Origin: DATHBD01 sp035296325
GTDB lineage: Bacteria > Actinomycetota > Actinomycetes > Mycobacteriales > Micromonosporaceae
NCBI GenBank assembly: GCA_035296325.1
Contig: DATHBD010000079.1
Location: 1-64,000, forward strand
DNA length: 64,000 nucleotides
Direction of reading: 5' to 3'
Shown: positions 1 to 7,905 of the stretch, piece by piece
Layout: each line of letters opens with the position of its first letter
How positions within the stretch are numbered: position 1 is the stretch's first letter
Notes under the pieces: model-generated
What the model saw: the letters and a program-made list of their open reading frames with translations, nothing else
Told to the model about the DNA's origin: nothing
The model's database searches: none
Position numbers and translations under genes: made by a program

Positions 1-1
1 A

Positions 2-139
2 CACCACCACCGCCTCATCCACCACAGCGAATGGACCGTCCAGATCAACCCCGCCGACGGCAAACCAGAGTTCACCCCACCCGCCCACCTCGACCCACAC
101 CGAAAACCCCAACGCAACCAATACCACCAACGCGAATAA
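2..139 (+). CDS. HNH endonuclease (DUF222-type), C-terminal fragment
   Basis: Open from the window edge to a TAA. The 45 readable residues begin HHHRLIHHSEW and continue with an NPADGKPEFTPPAHLDP segment. This matches the end of the DUF222/13E12-type HNH nuclease family common in actinobacteria, where the last histidines of the HNH domain are followed by a W-x-V-x-I-x-P-x-x-G-x-P-x-F-x-P-P segment. The catalytic HNH core lies outside the window, so activity and full length cannot be judged. Many members belong to repeat-like multicopy families. The family call rests on recognised residue patterns only. Confidence 0.6.
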   Translation, partial: HHHRLIHHSEWTVQINPADGKPEFTPPAHLDPHRKPQRNQYHQRE

Positions 140-171
140 CAACACCGCCCACCGAATCCGCCAATAGAACA

Positions 172-222
172 TGCCGTGCCGCTGGCCGTGCCGTGCCGTG
201 CTGTCGGCCGTGCCGTGCCGCC
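172..222. repeat. GTGCC-type short tandem repeat
   Basis: An imperfect array of 5-bp and 10-bp units (CCGTG / GTGCCGTGCC) lies just after the HNH fragment. It sits in the gene-free stretch 140-539, where I see no convincing coding region on either strand. Confidence 0.6.
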
Positions 223-539
223 TCCGCGGCGCCGGCTGGGTTCGTGATTCGGTGATCGGCAAGGTACGCCGTGAACCTACGCCCGACCCTGGGGTGCCCG
301 GCATGACGGCGACGAAATAGCTTCGTGGCGGGCTGCGCAGTTAACGGATCTTGTCAGCGAGCACAGGCCGCGTTGCCTCGGCCGGCGCGATCTGTTCAGC
401 GCGCGTTTTGCGGTTCGAAATTCTGCACTGCAGAGACCTGGTTGCCCGTACCACCGCCGACACAATGCGGGGACTGGCAACCACCGGCTCAGGGCCCACG
501 GACGGTGCCGAGGGCGTGCGGTGCCGAGGGCCTGCGGGC

Positions 540-770
540 TCAGCCGAGGCCGCCGCCGGATTCCTTGGTGAGCTGACCGAGCAGCTCGTGCGCGCGTACG
601 GCGCGAGCGGCGTCCTCGCGCTGAACCTGCTCGATGAACTCCACGACGTCGTCATGCCCCTGCGCGTCCTGCTTGTACTGCTCGTACGCCTGAGCGCCCT
701 TGAGGGCGTGGTACTGGATGGAGACGAGGTCGTAGAAGAGGTCGTCTGCCGGGGTGTGCGAGTTGCCCAT
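540..770 (-). CDS. Small conserved actinobacterial protein of unknown function
   Basis: A 76-residue protein starting MGNSHTPADDLFYDLVSIQY. The ATG at 770 is chosen because GGAAGGA lies about 8 nt upstream. The longer reading to 845 has no ribosome site and an atypical composition. The protein is acidic and mostly helical, with no signal peptide or membrane segment. The segments YDLVSIQYHALKGAQAYEQY and HDDVVEFIEQVQRED look conserved and could form a two- or three-helix bundle. I do not recognise a functional family. It lies 107 bp downstream of the GH9 gene on the same strand and could be co-transcribed, though the gap leaves room for its own promoter. Confidence 0.6.
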   Translation of the reverse strand: MGNSHTPADDLFYDLVSIQYHALKGAQAYEQYKQDAQGHDDVVEFIEQVQREDAARAVRAHELLGQLTKESGGGLG

Positions 771-877
771 GACGTGAGTTCCTTCCACCTGCGAGTCGAC
801 TGCGATTGATCCGCGCCGGTGGACTACCCGGAGCGTGGGAGCCAAACCGCATCTTCGCCGCGTTGCACGCGATCGAG

Positions 878-3463
878 TCAGCGTGGCGGTGCTCCCCAGG
901 TAAGCGCGCCGTTGACGTACGCGGGCACGGTAGTTGTGTCGGCGAATGACGTGGCCGTACCGAAGCTGTAGTCGCCCGACTCGTTGAACGCCGACCAGTC
1001 GGACTTGTTGAGCCGCAACTGGATCTCACCGAGGGTGCCACCGGCTTGGACGCTGCCGGCGCCGGGAGCGAACCCCACCTCCAGGTACCTGTCCGCGCCA
1101 ACGACCGGCGTGGCCAGCGCGACGACCCGTGACGTGACGTTGGCGCATCCGATGCGCGCGTAGTCGCAGTTGAGGTGGTACGCGGTCGATCCGGGCTCTG
1201 CGGTGAAGTAGTACCGCAGCGTGACCTGGGCGAGGGGCACCGCGACCGACCCACCGTTGAACAGCGTGAGACCCGGCCTGATCTGGCTGTCGGTGGGCGC
1301 GCTGTCGTTGTTCCGGTACTGCACCCGGACCGTTCCCACCGACGGTGTCGTGGGTGGCGGTGTCGTTGGGGGTGCTGTCGTGGCGGCCGGAGATGTTGGC
1401 GCCGGCGTTGCCGGTGACGGTTCGGCCGCGCCGGGCGGTGAGCCGTAGACCAACCTCGCTCCGTCGTGCAGCGTGATGTGCGGCGCCCTGGTCGGCGTGG
1501 CCTGGTTTTCCGACACTCCGGCGTAGGACCAGTCTCTGGTGTAATCGTGCGGACCTGGGAACGTCACGCGGAACTGGTTCTCCCGGCGGGACTCACTCTG
1601 ACCGACCGGGCCGACGCGCTGGCCGGCGCAGGAGATCGTCACGTAGTAGGTACTGCCCTGGTACTGCGTCGGTCCGGTCGGGCTGGCGCACTGGGCGTAC
1701 GCGGTCTGCAGCCGCACGTCGGCCGGCGAGACGCCCGGGTCGAGGGTGAAGTAGTACCGCAGTGAGATGTTCTCGGTGAACCGGGCCGGCCAGGCGGTGT
1801 GGTTGTACCAGAGCGACTTGATCTCGAAGAAGTTGCTGCCGGCCTGATTCAGCGAAGCGGTCACAAAGAGCTCGTCGGACGGAGTCTCGACCGGCGGAAA
1901 ACTGGGCAGTGGCGTGCCGCCGTACTGTCCGGCCAGGCGCGCCAGCGCGCTGGTCATCGCGGCGTTGTAGTCCAGCGCCACCTCAGCCTTCTGGAAGTCG
2001 TTTCGGTCCTCGGGACCGTAGCTGTCATCGGGTGCCTTGGGCCCGCCGATCAGCGCGCCGTAGAGCGTGTGCCGGTTCTCGACCGGCTCATAGTGGTGAT
2101 TGCTCCACGGACCGTGCGCCGTGCGGTGGTGCGGCCGGGTCACCGGCCTGGGGCCGAACCCGACCAGGTAACTCGTGCCGGACGGGTTGTCGCCGAGAAT
2201 GTAGTTGACCTGTTTGACGGCGAAGTCGTGCAACTGCGTGCTGCGGGCGGGGTCAAGGCGACCGGAGTCGGCGAGGACCAGGGCGAGCATCGCCGCACCG
2301 GAGGAGTAGCGCAGGGAACCCCACGGACCGTAGAACGCCTGCCCGCCGGGGGAGCGGGGAAGCCGGGTGCCGTTGACGCCAGCCCCAGCGTTGTAATCGG
2401 CCCAGTTGGTCGCGTCGCGCAGCGCCTGCGCGTCGTTGGTGAGCTGGGCCATCAGGATGACCGACGACGCGGTCTTGTCGTCCCAGTCGTACGTCCAGTT
2501 GTACTTGATCGGTGACGTCGGGTCCTGGGTCATCCGGCCCATGCCGGGGTAGTAGGCCCGCGCCCGCTCCAGGTATGCGGTGTCGCCGGTCGCCTTGTAC
2601 AGCCAGAGCGAGCCCCACACCAGCTCGTCGCCGTACCCGCTCCATGAGTTGTAGAAGCCTTTCATGATCGGCGTGCAGTCGTCGTACTTGGACTTGGTGT
2701 TGGCCTCGGTTGTCGCATAGAGCTGCTTGGCGTGGGTGAGCAGCTTCGCGGCGTACGCCGGATCGTCCGCCCGGAAGACCAGCGACGCCGCCGCGAAGGT
2801 GGCGGCGGTCGAGTCGGCCAGGTCAGCACCCCAGCAACCGGGCGCGGTCATCAGGTACGTGGTCCGGGGGTACGTCTGCACCTCTGCGGCCGCCCACAGC
2901 TGGTGGTCCCGGCCAGGATCACCGACCTCGGTGACCAGCCGGTTCGGTGCCGGGTTGGCCCGCACCAGGTAGTCCATGCCCCAACGCAGATTGCTCAGCA
3001 GATACCGCTCCTGCCCGGTGGCGGTGTAGCCCTGCCGTGACTCCAGCATCCCCCAGGCCAGCGTGGTGAGGGAGTGTACGAGCGGGAAGGTCGCCTTGAT
3101 GGTGTCACCAGCGTCGGCGAAACCGCCGGTCAGGTCGAGCCCCACATCCGCACCGTCGGTGAGGAACGAATCCCCGCGCCAGGAGACGCGATTGTCGGCC
3201 GGCAGCCGGCCGAGCCGCTGGGCGTCGTAGAACCAGACCGCCTTCTGCAGAGCCTCGCCATAGTTGTATGGGGGTGCTGCCGCGGCTCGAGCCGGCAGGT
3301 CGACTGCCACAAGCGCCGCCCCCGCGACGAAGGCGGCGCCCGTGGCGACGGCCGCAGCCAGCCTCAGCCGAGCGGCGGATCGACGGACCAGTTCGACGGA
3401 GCGAAGCGAGCCGACGATGGTCCGGGGCGTTGGGGCCCGGAACGGTCGGTGGGTGGCGGGCAT
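878..3463 (-). CDS. Secreted GH9 endoglucanase with two CBM3 modules
   Basis: 861 residues. Probably a secreted cellulase cutting beta-1,4-glucan. The start ATG at 3463 has a perfect AGGAGG 7 nt upstream; the open frame continues to 4012, but that extension is repeat-derived. Order: Arg-rich N-terminus and hydrophobic signal (about 35-61), GH9 catalytic domain (about 64-500) with the DAGD motif near 117-120, the RPHHRTAHG active-site histidine block near 440, and YGPEDRNDF...DYNAA near 477-497 supplying the catalytic acid. Next comes a CBM3c-like module (about 515-665), a Pro/Thr linker (about 673-711) and a C-terminal CBM3 (about 712-861). This is the GH9 'theme B' layout, in which CBM3c feeds the chain to the active site, often giving processive endoglucanases. 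It is divergent from the lipoprotein gene at 4116. Confidence 0.93.
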   Translation of the reverse strand: MPATHRPFRAPTPRTIVGSLRSVELVRRSAARLRLAAAVATGAAFVAGAALVAVDLPARAAAAPPYNYGEALQKAVWFYDAQRLGRLPADNRVSWRGDSFLTDGADVGLDLTGGFADAGDTIKATFPLVHSLTTLAWGMLESRQGYTATGQERYLLSNLRWGMDYLVRANPAPNRLVTEVGDPGRDHQLWAAAEVQTYPRTTYLMTAPGCWGADLADSTAATFAAASLVFRADDPAYAAKLLTHAKQLYATTEANTKSKYDDCTPIMKGFYNSWSGYGDELVWGSLWLYKATGDTAYLERARAYYPGMGRMTQDPTSPIKYNWTYDWDDKTASSVILMAQLTNDAQALRDATNWADYNAGAGVNGTRLPRSPGGQAFYGPWGSLRYSSGAAMLALVLADSGRLDPARSTQLHDFAVKQVNYILGDNPSGTSYLVGFGPRPVTRPHHRTAHGPWSNHHYEPVENRHTLYGALIGGPKAPDDSYGPEDRNDFQKAEVALDYNAAMTSALARLAGQYGGTPLPSFPPVETPSDELFVTASLNQAGSNFFEIKSLWYNHTAWPARFTENISLRYYFTLDPGVSPADVRLQTAYAQCASPTGPTQYQGSTYYVTISCAGQRVGPVGQSESRRENQFRVTFPGPHDYTRDWSYAGVSENQATPTRAPHITLHDGARLVYGSPPGAAEPSPATPAPTSPAATTAPPTTPPPTTPSVGTVRVQYRNNDSAPTDSQIRPGLTLFNGGSVAVPLAQVTLRYYFTAEPGSTAYHLNCDYARIGCANVTSRVVALATPVVGADRYLEVGFAPGAGSVQAGGTLGEIQLRLNKSDWSAFNESGDYSFGTATSFADTTTVPAYVNGALTWGAPPR

Positions 3464-3599
3464 CGGACCTCCTGGCGGGGAGTGGTACCGCGGATGCTCA
3501 ATCGTCGCATCGATTGGCGTCACGGGGGCGCGGCGGGGCGACGGAAGACTCCATGCCGCGACGGCGGTACCGGACCCGGCTGCGGCGGTACGGTCCCCG

Positions 3600-3712
3600 C
3601 GGCGGTAGGGCCCGAAGGCGGTAGGGCCCGAAGGCGGTAGGGCTCCGAAGGCGGTAGGACCCGGACGGCGGTAGGGCCCCGAAGGCGGTAGGACTCCGAA
3701 GCGATAGGGCGC
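3600..3712. repeat. Tandem repeat, about 17-bp unit (GAAGGCGGTAGGGCCC type)
   Basis: Seven or so degenerate copies of GGCGGTAGGGCCCGAA arranged head to tail, with small substitutions (CTCC, ACCC, CCCC) between copies. It lies upstream of the GH9 gene, outside its predicted coding start, and accounts for the artificial extension of that open frame. Confidence 0.85.
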
Positions 3713-3827
3713 CGACGGCGACAGCACGCTGCCGGCGACTCGTCCGTCACCGGCTGAAACTTTCCGTCCTGCCCGATCGGAAGGAGCGCTCGCCGTGCGG
3801 CGGCGGCGCCCCGCCGGCGGGTACCGG

Positions 3828-3945
3828 TGGCTCCGCCACGGGGCGGAGCGGTCAGGTACCGCGCGCGACCGGATCGCGTTCCGTGCTCCGCCACGGTGCA
3901 GGGCCGTCAGGCACCGCGCGCGCCCGGATCCCGTTCGGTGCTCGG
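3828..3945. repeat. Direct duplication of about 60 bp
   Basis: Two adjacent copies of a segment running GCTCCGCCACGG...GTCAGG(T/C)ACCGCGCGCG(A/C)CCGGATC(G/C)CGTTC(C/G)GT, followed by the beginning of a third (GCTCGGCCACCG). The copies differ at several positions, so the duplication is not recent. Confidence 0.75.
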
Positions 3946-4115
3946 CCACCGAGCGGGCGGTGCGCAGCCGGTGGGTTGGCGTCGGACGGCACGACGCACG
4001 CGAGCATGGCAATCGGAACGAATTACCACTGTCCGACCCATGCTCTCTCTACGCTGGGGAGGCGGGGATCGAGGTCGGGGGATCGAGGTCCGGATCGCGG
4101 TCGGGAGGTCGGCAC

Positions 4116-5060
4116 ATGGGCCGATTGGCGAGCGTTCCACTGGGGAGAGCCAGGCCACCGGCAAGGGTGCGCAGAGCGCCGACCGATGCGTCGGTCAAGG
4201 CGTCGGTCAGGGCGCCGGTCAGGGCGCCGGTCAGGGCGTCGGTCAAGGCCCTGACCGAGGCGTCGGTCAGGCCGCTGACCCAGTTGCTGACCCAGGCGCC
4301 AACCAGGGCGCTGACAGCGGTCCTGGCGGCACTGGCGCTGGGGTCCACCGCAGCGGGCTGCGGACAACAGCCCACGACCGCGGCGGCCATTCCGGTCGTC
4401 GCACAGACTCCCGGCTTCCTGACGTACGGGCCGACCGCCGACGCTTACGTTCAGGGCGACACCGCGACCCAGAACTACGGTACGGCCGCCCGCCTCGCCA
4501 CCGATGACGTGCCGGTGCGCCGGACGTTTCTGCGGTTCGAGGTGGCTGGTCTCATCACTCCGGTGCTTCGTGCCGTGCTGCGCCTGCACACGACGGCCGG
4601 CCAACCGGGCAGCCCTCATGGCGGCGTGGTCCGGCGGGTGACCTCGACCGACTGGTCGGAGACGGGACTCACCTGGCGCAACCAGCCGGCAATCGACGCC
4701 GGTGAAGTCGCATCGTTCGGCCGGGTCGTTGAGGACACCTGGTACGACGCGGATGTCACCGCGGTGGTACGGCAGGACGGCGTCTACAGTTTCGCAATCG
4801 TTTCCAATGTGGGCGAGGCGGCGTACTACGACTCGCGTGAGTCGGGCGGCACCGGCCCACGCCTCGTCCTGACCATGGACCCCGCGGCGGCAGATCCCGC
4901 GGCGGCAGATCCAGCTGCGGCGGATCCAGCGGCTGGAGATGTGGTGGCGGCGAATCCGGCCGCTGCGGACTCCGCGGGCGCCGTTCCCACGGTGGCGCAC
5001 TCCGCTGCGCAAGCGCTTGAGGCGCCGGCGCCATCCGCTGCGCATTGGCCGCGGCGCTGA
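4116..5060 (+). CDS. Secreted lipoprotein with DNRLRE / CBM96-type beta domain
   Basis: 314 residues. The ATG at 4116 follows GGGAGG about 7 nt upstream. The N-terminus is unusual: about 55 residues of degenerate repeat (ASVKAS, APVRAP, VRASVK) precede a hydrophobic stretch and a plausible lipobox ending TAAGC near residue 77. The remainder starts PTADAYVQGDTATQNYGTA and includes FLRFEV and WSETGLTWRNQP. These are hallmarks of DNRLRE/CBM96-like carbohydrate-associated domains (about 105-250). The C-terminus is a low-complexity ADPAA repeat (nt 4878-4935) and an Ala/Pro-rich tail. It is divergent from the GH9 cellulase, consistent with a cell-surface polysaccharide role. Binding specificity is not readable. 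Confidence 0.75.
   Translation: MGRLASVPLGRARPPARVRRAPTDASVKASVRAPVRAPVRASVKALTEASVRPLTQLLTQAPTRALTAVLAALALGSTAAGCGQQPTTAAAIPVVAQTPGFLTYGPTADAYVQGDTATQNYGTAARLATDDVPVRRTFLRFEVAGLITPVLRAVLRLHTTAGQPGSPHGGVVRRVTSTDWSETGLTWRNQPAIDAGEVASFGRVVEDTWYDADVTAVVRQDGVYSFAIVSNVGEAAYYDSRESGGTGPRLVLTMDPAAADPAAADPAAADPAAGDVVAANPAAADSAGAVPTVAHSAAQALEAPAPSAAHWPRR
4189..4320. repeat. 12-bp tandem repeat inside the lipoprotein N-terminus
   Basis: Units of the form GTCGGTCAGGGC / GCCGGTCAGGGC run head to tail with CTGACC-containing inverted variants near the end. Because the unit is 12 bp, the reading frame is kept and the array encodes the ASVK/APVR repeats before the lipobox. Confidence 0.8.
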
Positions 5061-5372
5061 TTCGTTCGACTGTGGCGAGATGGGCGATGTCGCCGTGGGC
5101 TCCGGCGGCGAGAATCTCGTATTCAAATGTGGGCATCTGGTGATGCGGCGGCGAGCCGGTCGAATGTGGGGCGCTGGTTCGGACCAGCCGGTGCGGCCGC
5201 CCTCGGAACTCAGCCGTCCAGTCGTTTTCTGCAGGTCACCGGTCGAGGGAGCAGGTCGCCCTGCCCGAAGGGGCGAGGTTCGGATCGGGCTCCCGGGGGG
5301 CTGAACCGGTGGGGCGTACGGCTGCGTGAAATGGGTATGGCGCCGGCCGCGGCTCACGATGGTGATCTTCGA

Positions 5373-5480
5373 TGGACCCAGCGCGGCGATCCACATTGGA
5401 TTCTTCAACGCAACCTGGAATGCACGGCTGAGGGTCGGGCAGAGCGCCTCCTTCGGCTTTGTCGCACGAATGTCTGATCC
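5373..5480 (+). pseudogene. Frameshifted remnant of a family 2 cellulose-binding module (CBM2)
   Basis: One frame reads WTQRGDPH from 5373. About 20 nt later the next frame (from 5401) reads FFNATWNARLRVGQSASFGFVA. Intact CBM2 domains carry a W-T-Q-S-G segment followed, after some eight residues, by N-A-x-W-N-x-x-L-x-x-G-x-S-x-S-F-G-F. The order and spacing fit if one base was lost or gained between 5387 and 5400. No catalytic domain or start is attached, so this looks like the decayed end of a secreted glycosidase lying between two live polysaccharide genes. Confidence 0.55.
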
Positions 5481-5691
5481 GTCGGTCGCCATGGAGCGGC
5501 GTCGTCGAGGTGCAGTGCCGTTCCGGTACGGCTGCTGATACGGAGCTTGCCGGGCTGGCCTGGCCTTCACCCCAGCTCTGCGGTGCGGTGACCGACCTGC
5601 CCCGGTAGGCGGTAGCAGGGGCCGGCAATGTGGCTGCTGATCCGATAGATGCGCTGGTCAGCGTAGGGATCGGAGGCAGGGATCGGAGGCG

Positions 5692-5719
5692 TTGTGTGGC
5701 TGGGTGGCGGCACTATAGT
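5692..5719 (+). promoter_or_regulatory. Possible sigma-70-type promoter of the glycosidase at 5824
   Basis: TTGTGT and TATAGT are separated by 16 bp in an otherwise GC-rich region, about 105 bp upstream of the ATG at 5824. Supported by pattern and spacing only. Confidence 0.35.
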
Positions 5720-5823
5720 ATCGACAAACGTCTACCTGTAGTACGCGAGGCCGTCACTGTCCGTAGGGTCCAGCGCCTGAATTCCGACTGTTTGCAGCCC
5801 GGGGCGCCGTGCAAGGGAGAGCC

Positions 5824-7905
5824 ATGTCAGGTGGTTGCCGGGTGTCCCGACGCTGGGTCAGCGTTGCCGCGACGCTCAGTCCCGTGGCGACGATCGCGAT
5901 CGTCGCCACGGGACTGGCCGGTCCCGCGTCGGCGGCCACGGATCTGGCACTGGGGAAACCCGCCACCGCGGACTCCGTCCAGGCGACCCATCCGGCGGCG
6001 CACGCGACGGACGCCGACCCGGCGACGCGCTGGTGCGCCGCGGATTCGGCGCCCGGGCACTGGCTTCAGGTTGACCTCGGCAGTGCTGTCGCCCTCACCG
6101 GCACGCGGGTGGTGTGGGAGTTCGCCCGCAACTACAGGTACCAGATCGCTGTGTCCAACGACGGCGCCGCGTTTACGACAGTTGTCGACAAGTCCGGCAG
6201 CCTCAGTGCCGAAGCGGTTCAGAACGACACGTTGAACGCCACCGGCCGCTATGTCCGGGTGACCGTGACCGGGCTGGCGCCGCGCACCTGGGCCAGCATC
6301 GCGTCCCTCTCGGTCTTCGGCGCCACCACGCCCGAGGAGCCGGGGGAGCCCGGGGAGCCGGGGGAGCCCGGGCAGCCGGGACAGGTTCCCCGGTGGCAGC
6401 CGCACGATGTGGTGCTGACGTCGACCACGTCCTACGCCAACCCGTACCGGGACACGTCGGTCTCCGCCACCTTCCTCGGGCCGGGTGACGCCCGGCTGTC
6501 CATTCTCGGGTTCCACACCGGGAACGGCACGTGGAAGGTCAGGTTCTCGCCCCCGGCGACCGGCGTCTGGACATACACCACCATCTCGGCCGACCCCCAG
6601 CTCAACGGCAGGACCGGCACGATCACCGCCGTCGCGAACAGCAACAGCAATGTGCACGGCGCTGTCCTGGTCGATCCGAACAACCGCCACCACTACCGGT
6701 ACCAGGACGGTACGCCGTACCTGCAGTTCCAGTACGAGGCGGACTGGCTGGCCCTGATGGACCTGGGTGACCCGGCGATTCCGAAGGCGAAGCGACTGAT
6801 CGACATGATCAGCGCGAATGGGTTCACCGAGGTCCTGCTGAACACCTACGCGCACGACACCGCCTGGGCGGCCGGCGACACCGGGGCGTACGACTTCGGG
6901 CCGCCCACCCAGTACGCCTGGGCCGGCACCAACGCGCAACCGGACCACAGCCGGATGAACGAGAGCTTCTGGCAGAACTTCGACCGGGTGATGGACTACC
7001 TGTACCAGAAGGGCGTCACGGCACACCTCTTCCTCAAGGTGTACAACAAGGCCGTCACCTGGCCGGCGAAGCGCTCCGCCGACGAGGACATGTACCTGCG
7101 GTTCGTCACGGCGCGATACCAGGCCTATCCGAACGTGATCTGGGACTTCTCCAAGGAGGTCTTCAAGGAGACCGATGTGCCCTACATCGCGGACCGGCTC
7201 GCGCTGATCGGCCGGGTGGACGCGTACGACCGGCTGCGCACGATCCACGACCCGGATGCCGGTCGCACCAACGGCGGGTACATGACCGACCCGGCCGTCG
7301 CCGCCAACGTCGACGTCCTGACCGATCAGCACGCGAACGCCGCGAACACCATCTACAGCGATGCGATCGGCAAGCGCAACGCCTTCAACATGCCGATCAC
7401 CAACTCGGAGTACAACTACCAGATCGGCAACGACGGTGGGCACAGCTACGCCCATGTCGCGTCACAGCAGCAGGTGCTCAAGGAGACGATCGAGGTCCTC
7501 ATGGCCGGTGCGTATCCCGGCTACTACTACACGTACCACTCCTGGGATCTGCTCCGGTACGACGAGACGCCGGCCGGGATCGTGCAGTACCGCAACCTCT
7601 TCAACTACCTGCGCACCCGGACCAGGTGGGCGGACCTGGCCCCCGACGACGCGCTGATCGGTGGCGGCACCGCGATGTCCCGGCACATGCTGGCCAAGCG
7701 GGGCAGTGAATATCTGGGCTACGTCGGCGCGGGCGGTGTCCTCGGCTTCGGCGTGACCGGGCTCGGCACCGGCACCCGGTTGACGGCGGAGTGGTACAAC
7801 GTCGTCACCGGCACCACGCAGAGCGCGGGCACCGTCGGCAACGGCCAGGCCATCTTCACCTCGCCCTGGTCGACCCCGGCGTTGCTACACCTCAGCTCTT
7901 CATGA
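5824..7905 (+). CDS. Secreted discoidin-DUF5060-apiosidase-like glycosidase
   Basis: 693 residues. The ATG at 5824 follows AGGGAGA; a GTG at 5809 is less well placed. Order: signal peptide (about 1-38, ending AGPASA), discoidin/F5-8C type CBM32-like domain (about 40-165), Gly-Glu-Pro repeat linker (about 172-187), DUF5060 immunoglobulin-like domain (about 190-270), then a DUF4038/GH140-like TIM barrel (about 275-600) and a short C-terminal beta domain. Candidate catalytic acids are the Glu in WDFSKEVFKE and the Glu in TNSEYNYQ. The family removes terminal sugars such as apiose from rhamnogalacturonan II, or related glycosides; the exact substrate here is inferred. It converges on, and overlaps by 14 bp, the LCP gene. 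Confidence 0.82.
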   Translation: MSGGCRVSRRWVSVAATLSPVATIAIVATGLAGPASAATDLALGKPATADSVQATHPAAHATDADPATRWCAADSAPGHWLQVDLGSAVALTGTRVVWEFARNYRYQIAVSNDGAAFTTVVDKSGSLSAEAVQNDTLNATGRYVRVTVTGLAPRTWASIASLSVFGATTPEEPGEPGEPGEPGQPGQVPRWQPHDVVLTSTTSYANPYRDTSVSATFLGPGDARLSILGFHTGNGTWKVRFSPPATGVWTYTTISADPQLNGRTGTITAVANSNSNVHGAVLVDPNNRHHYRYQDGTPYLQFQYEADWLALMDLGDPAIPKAKRLIDMISANGFTEVLLNTYAHDTAWAAGDTGAYDFGPPTQYAWAGTNAQPDHSRMNESFWQNFDRVMDYLYQKGVTAHLFLKVYNKAVTWPAKRSADEDMYLRFVTARYQAYPNVIWDFSKEVFKETDVPYIADRLALIGRVDAYDRLRTIHDPDAGRTNGGYMTDPAVAANVDVLTDQHANAANTIYSDAIGKRNAFNMPITNSEYNYQIGNDGGHSYAHVASQQQVLKETIEVLMAGAYPGYYYTYHSWDLLRYDETPAGIVQYRNLFNYLRTRTRWADLAPDDALIGGGTAMSRHMLAKRGSEYLGYVGAGGVLGFGVTGLGTGTRLTAEWYNVVTGTTQSAGTVGNGQAIFTSPWSTPALLHLSSS

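Larger units (their letters stand above)
3464..4115. other. Divergent intergenic region rich in repeats
   Basis: This 652-bp region separates two divergently transcribed secreted-protein genes, so promoters for both must lie here. Two repeat blocks (listed separately) make up much of it. A partial CebR-like core, GGAGCGCTC, occurs at 3783-3791; the flanks do not complete the TGGGAGCGCTCCCA consensus, so it is only suggestive. No coding region is credible. Confidence 0.5.
5061..5823. other. Intergenic region holding a CBM2 remnant and a possible promoter
   Basis: 763 bp with no intact gene. It holds the frameshifted CBM2 fragment at 5373-5480 and, near its end, a possible sigma-70-type promoter (TTGTGT 5692-5697, 16-bp spacer, TATAGT 5714-5719) that would serve the glycosidase at 5824. 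Nothing else is recognised. Confidence 0.4.

Noticed and set aside
3600..3712. Possible CRISPR array
   Set aside because: Copies are directly adjacent with no unique spacers and no cas genes nearby. The same holds for the arrays at 9183, 15096 and 31893.
3779..3795. CebR operator before the cellulase gene
   Set aside because: Only the core GGAGCGCTC matches and the palindrome arms do not. It is over 300 bp from the start, so it is not listed as a site.
3464..4012. Upstream extension of the GH9 frame
   Set aside because: Translates as repeat-derived PSGPTAF units; the perfect AGGAGG and signal peptide place the start at 3463.
5827..7455. Long minus-strand open frame opposite the glycosidase
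   Set aside because: Antisense to a well-supported secreted enzyme; composition is Val/Arg/Gly-biased, as expected from reading GC-rich codons backward.
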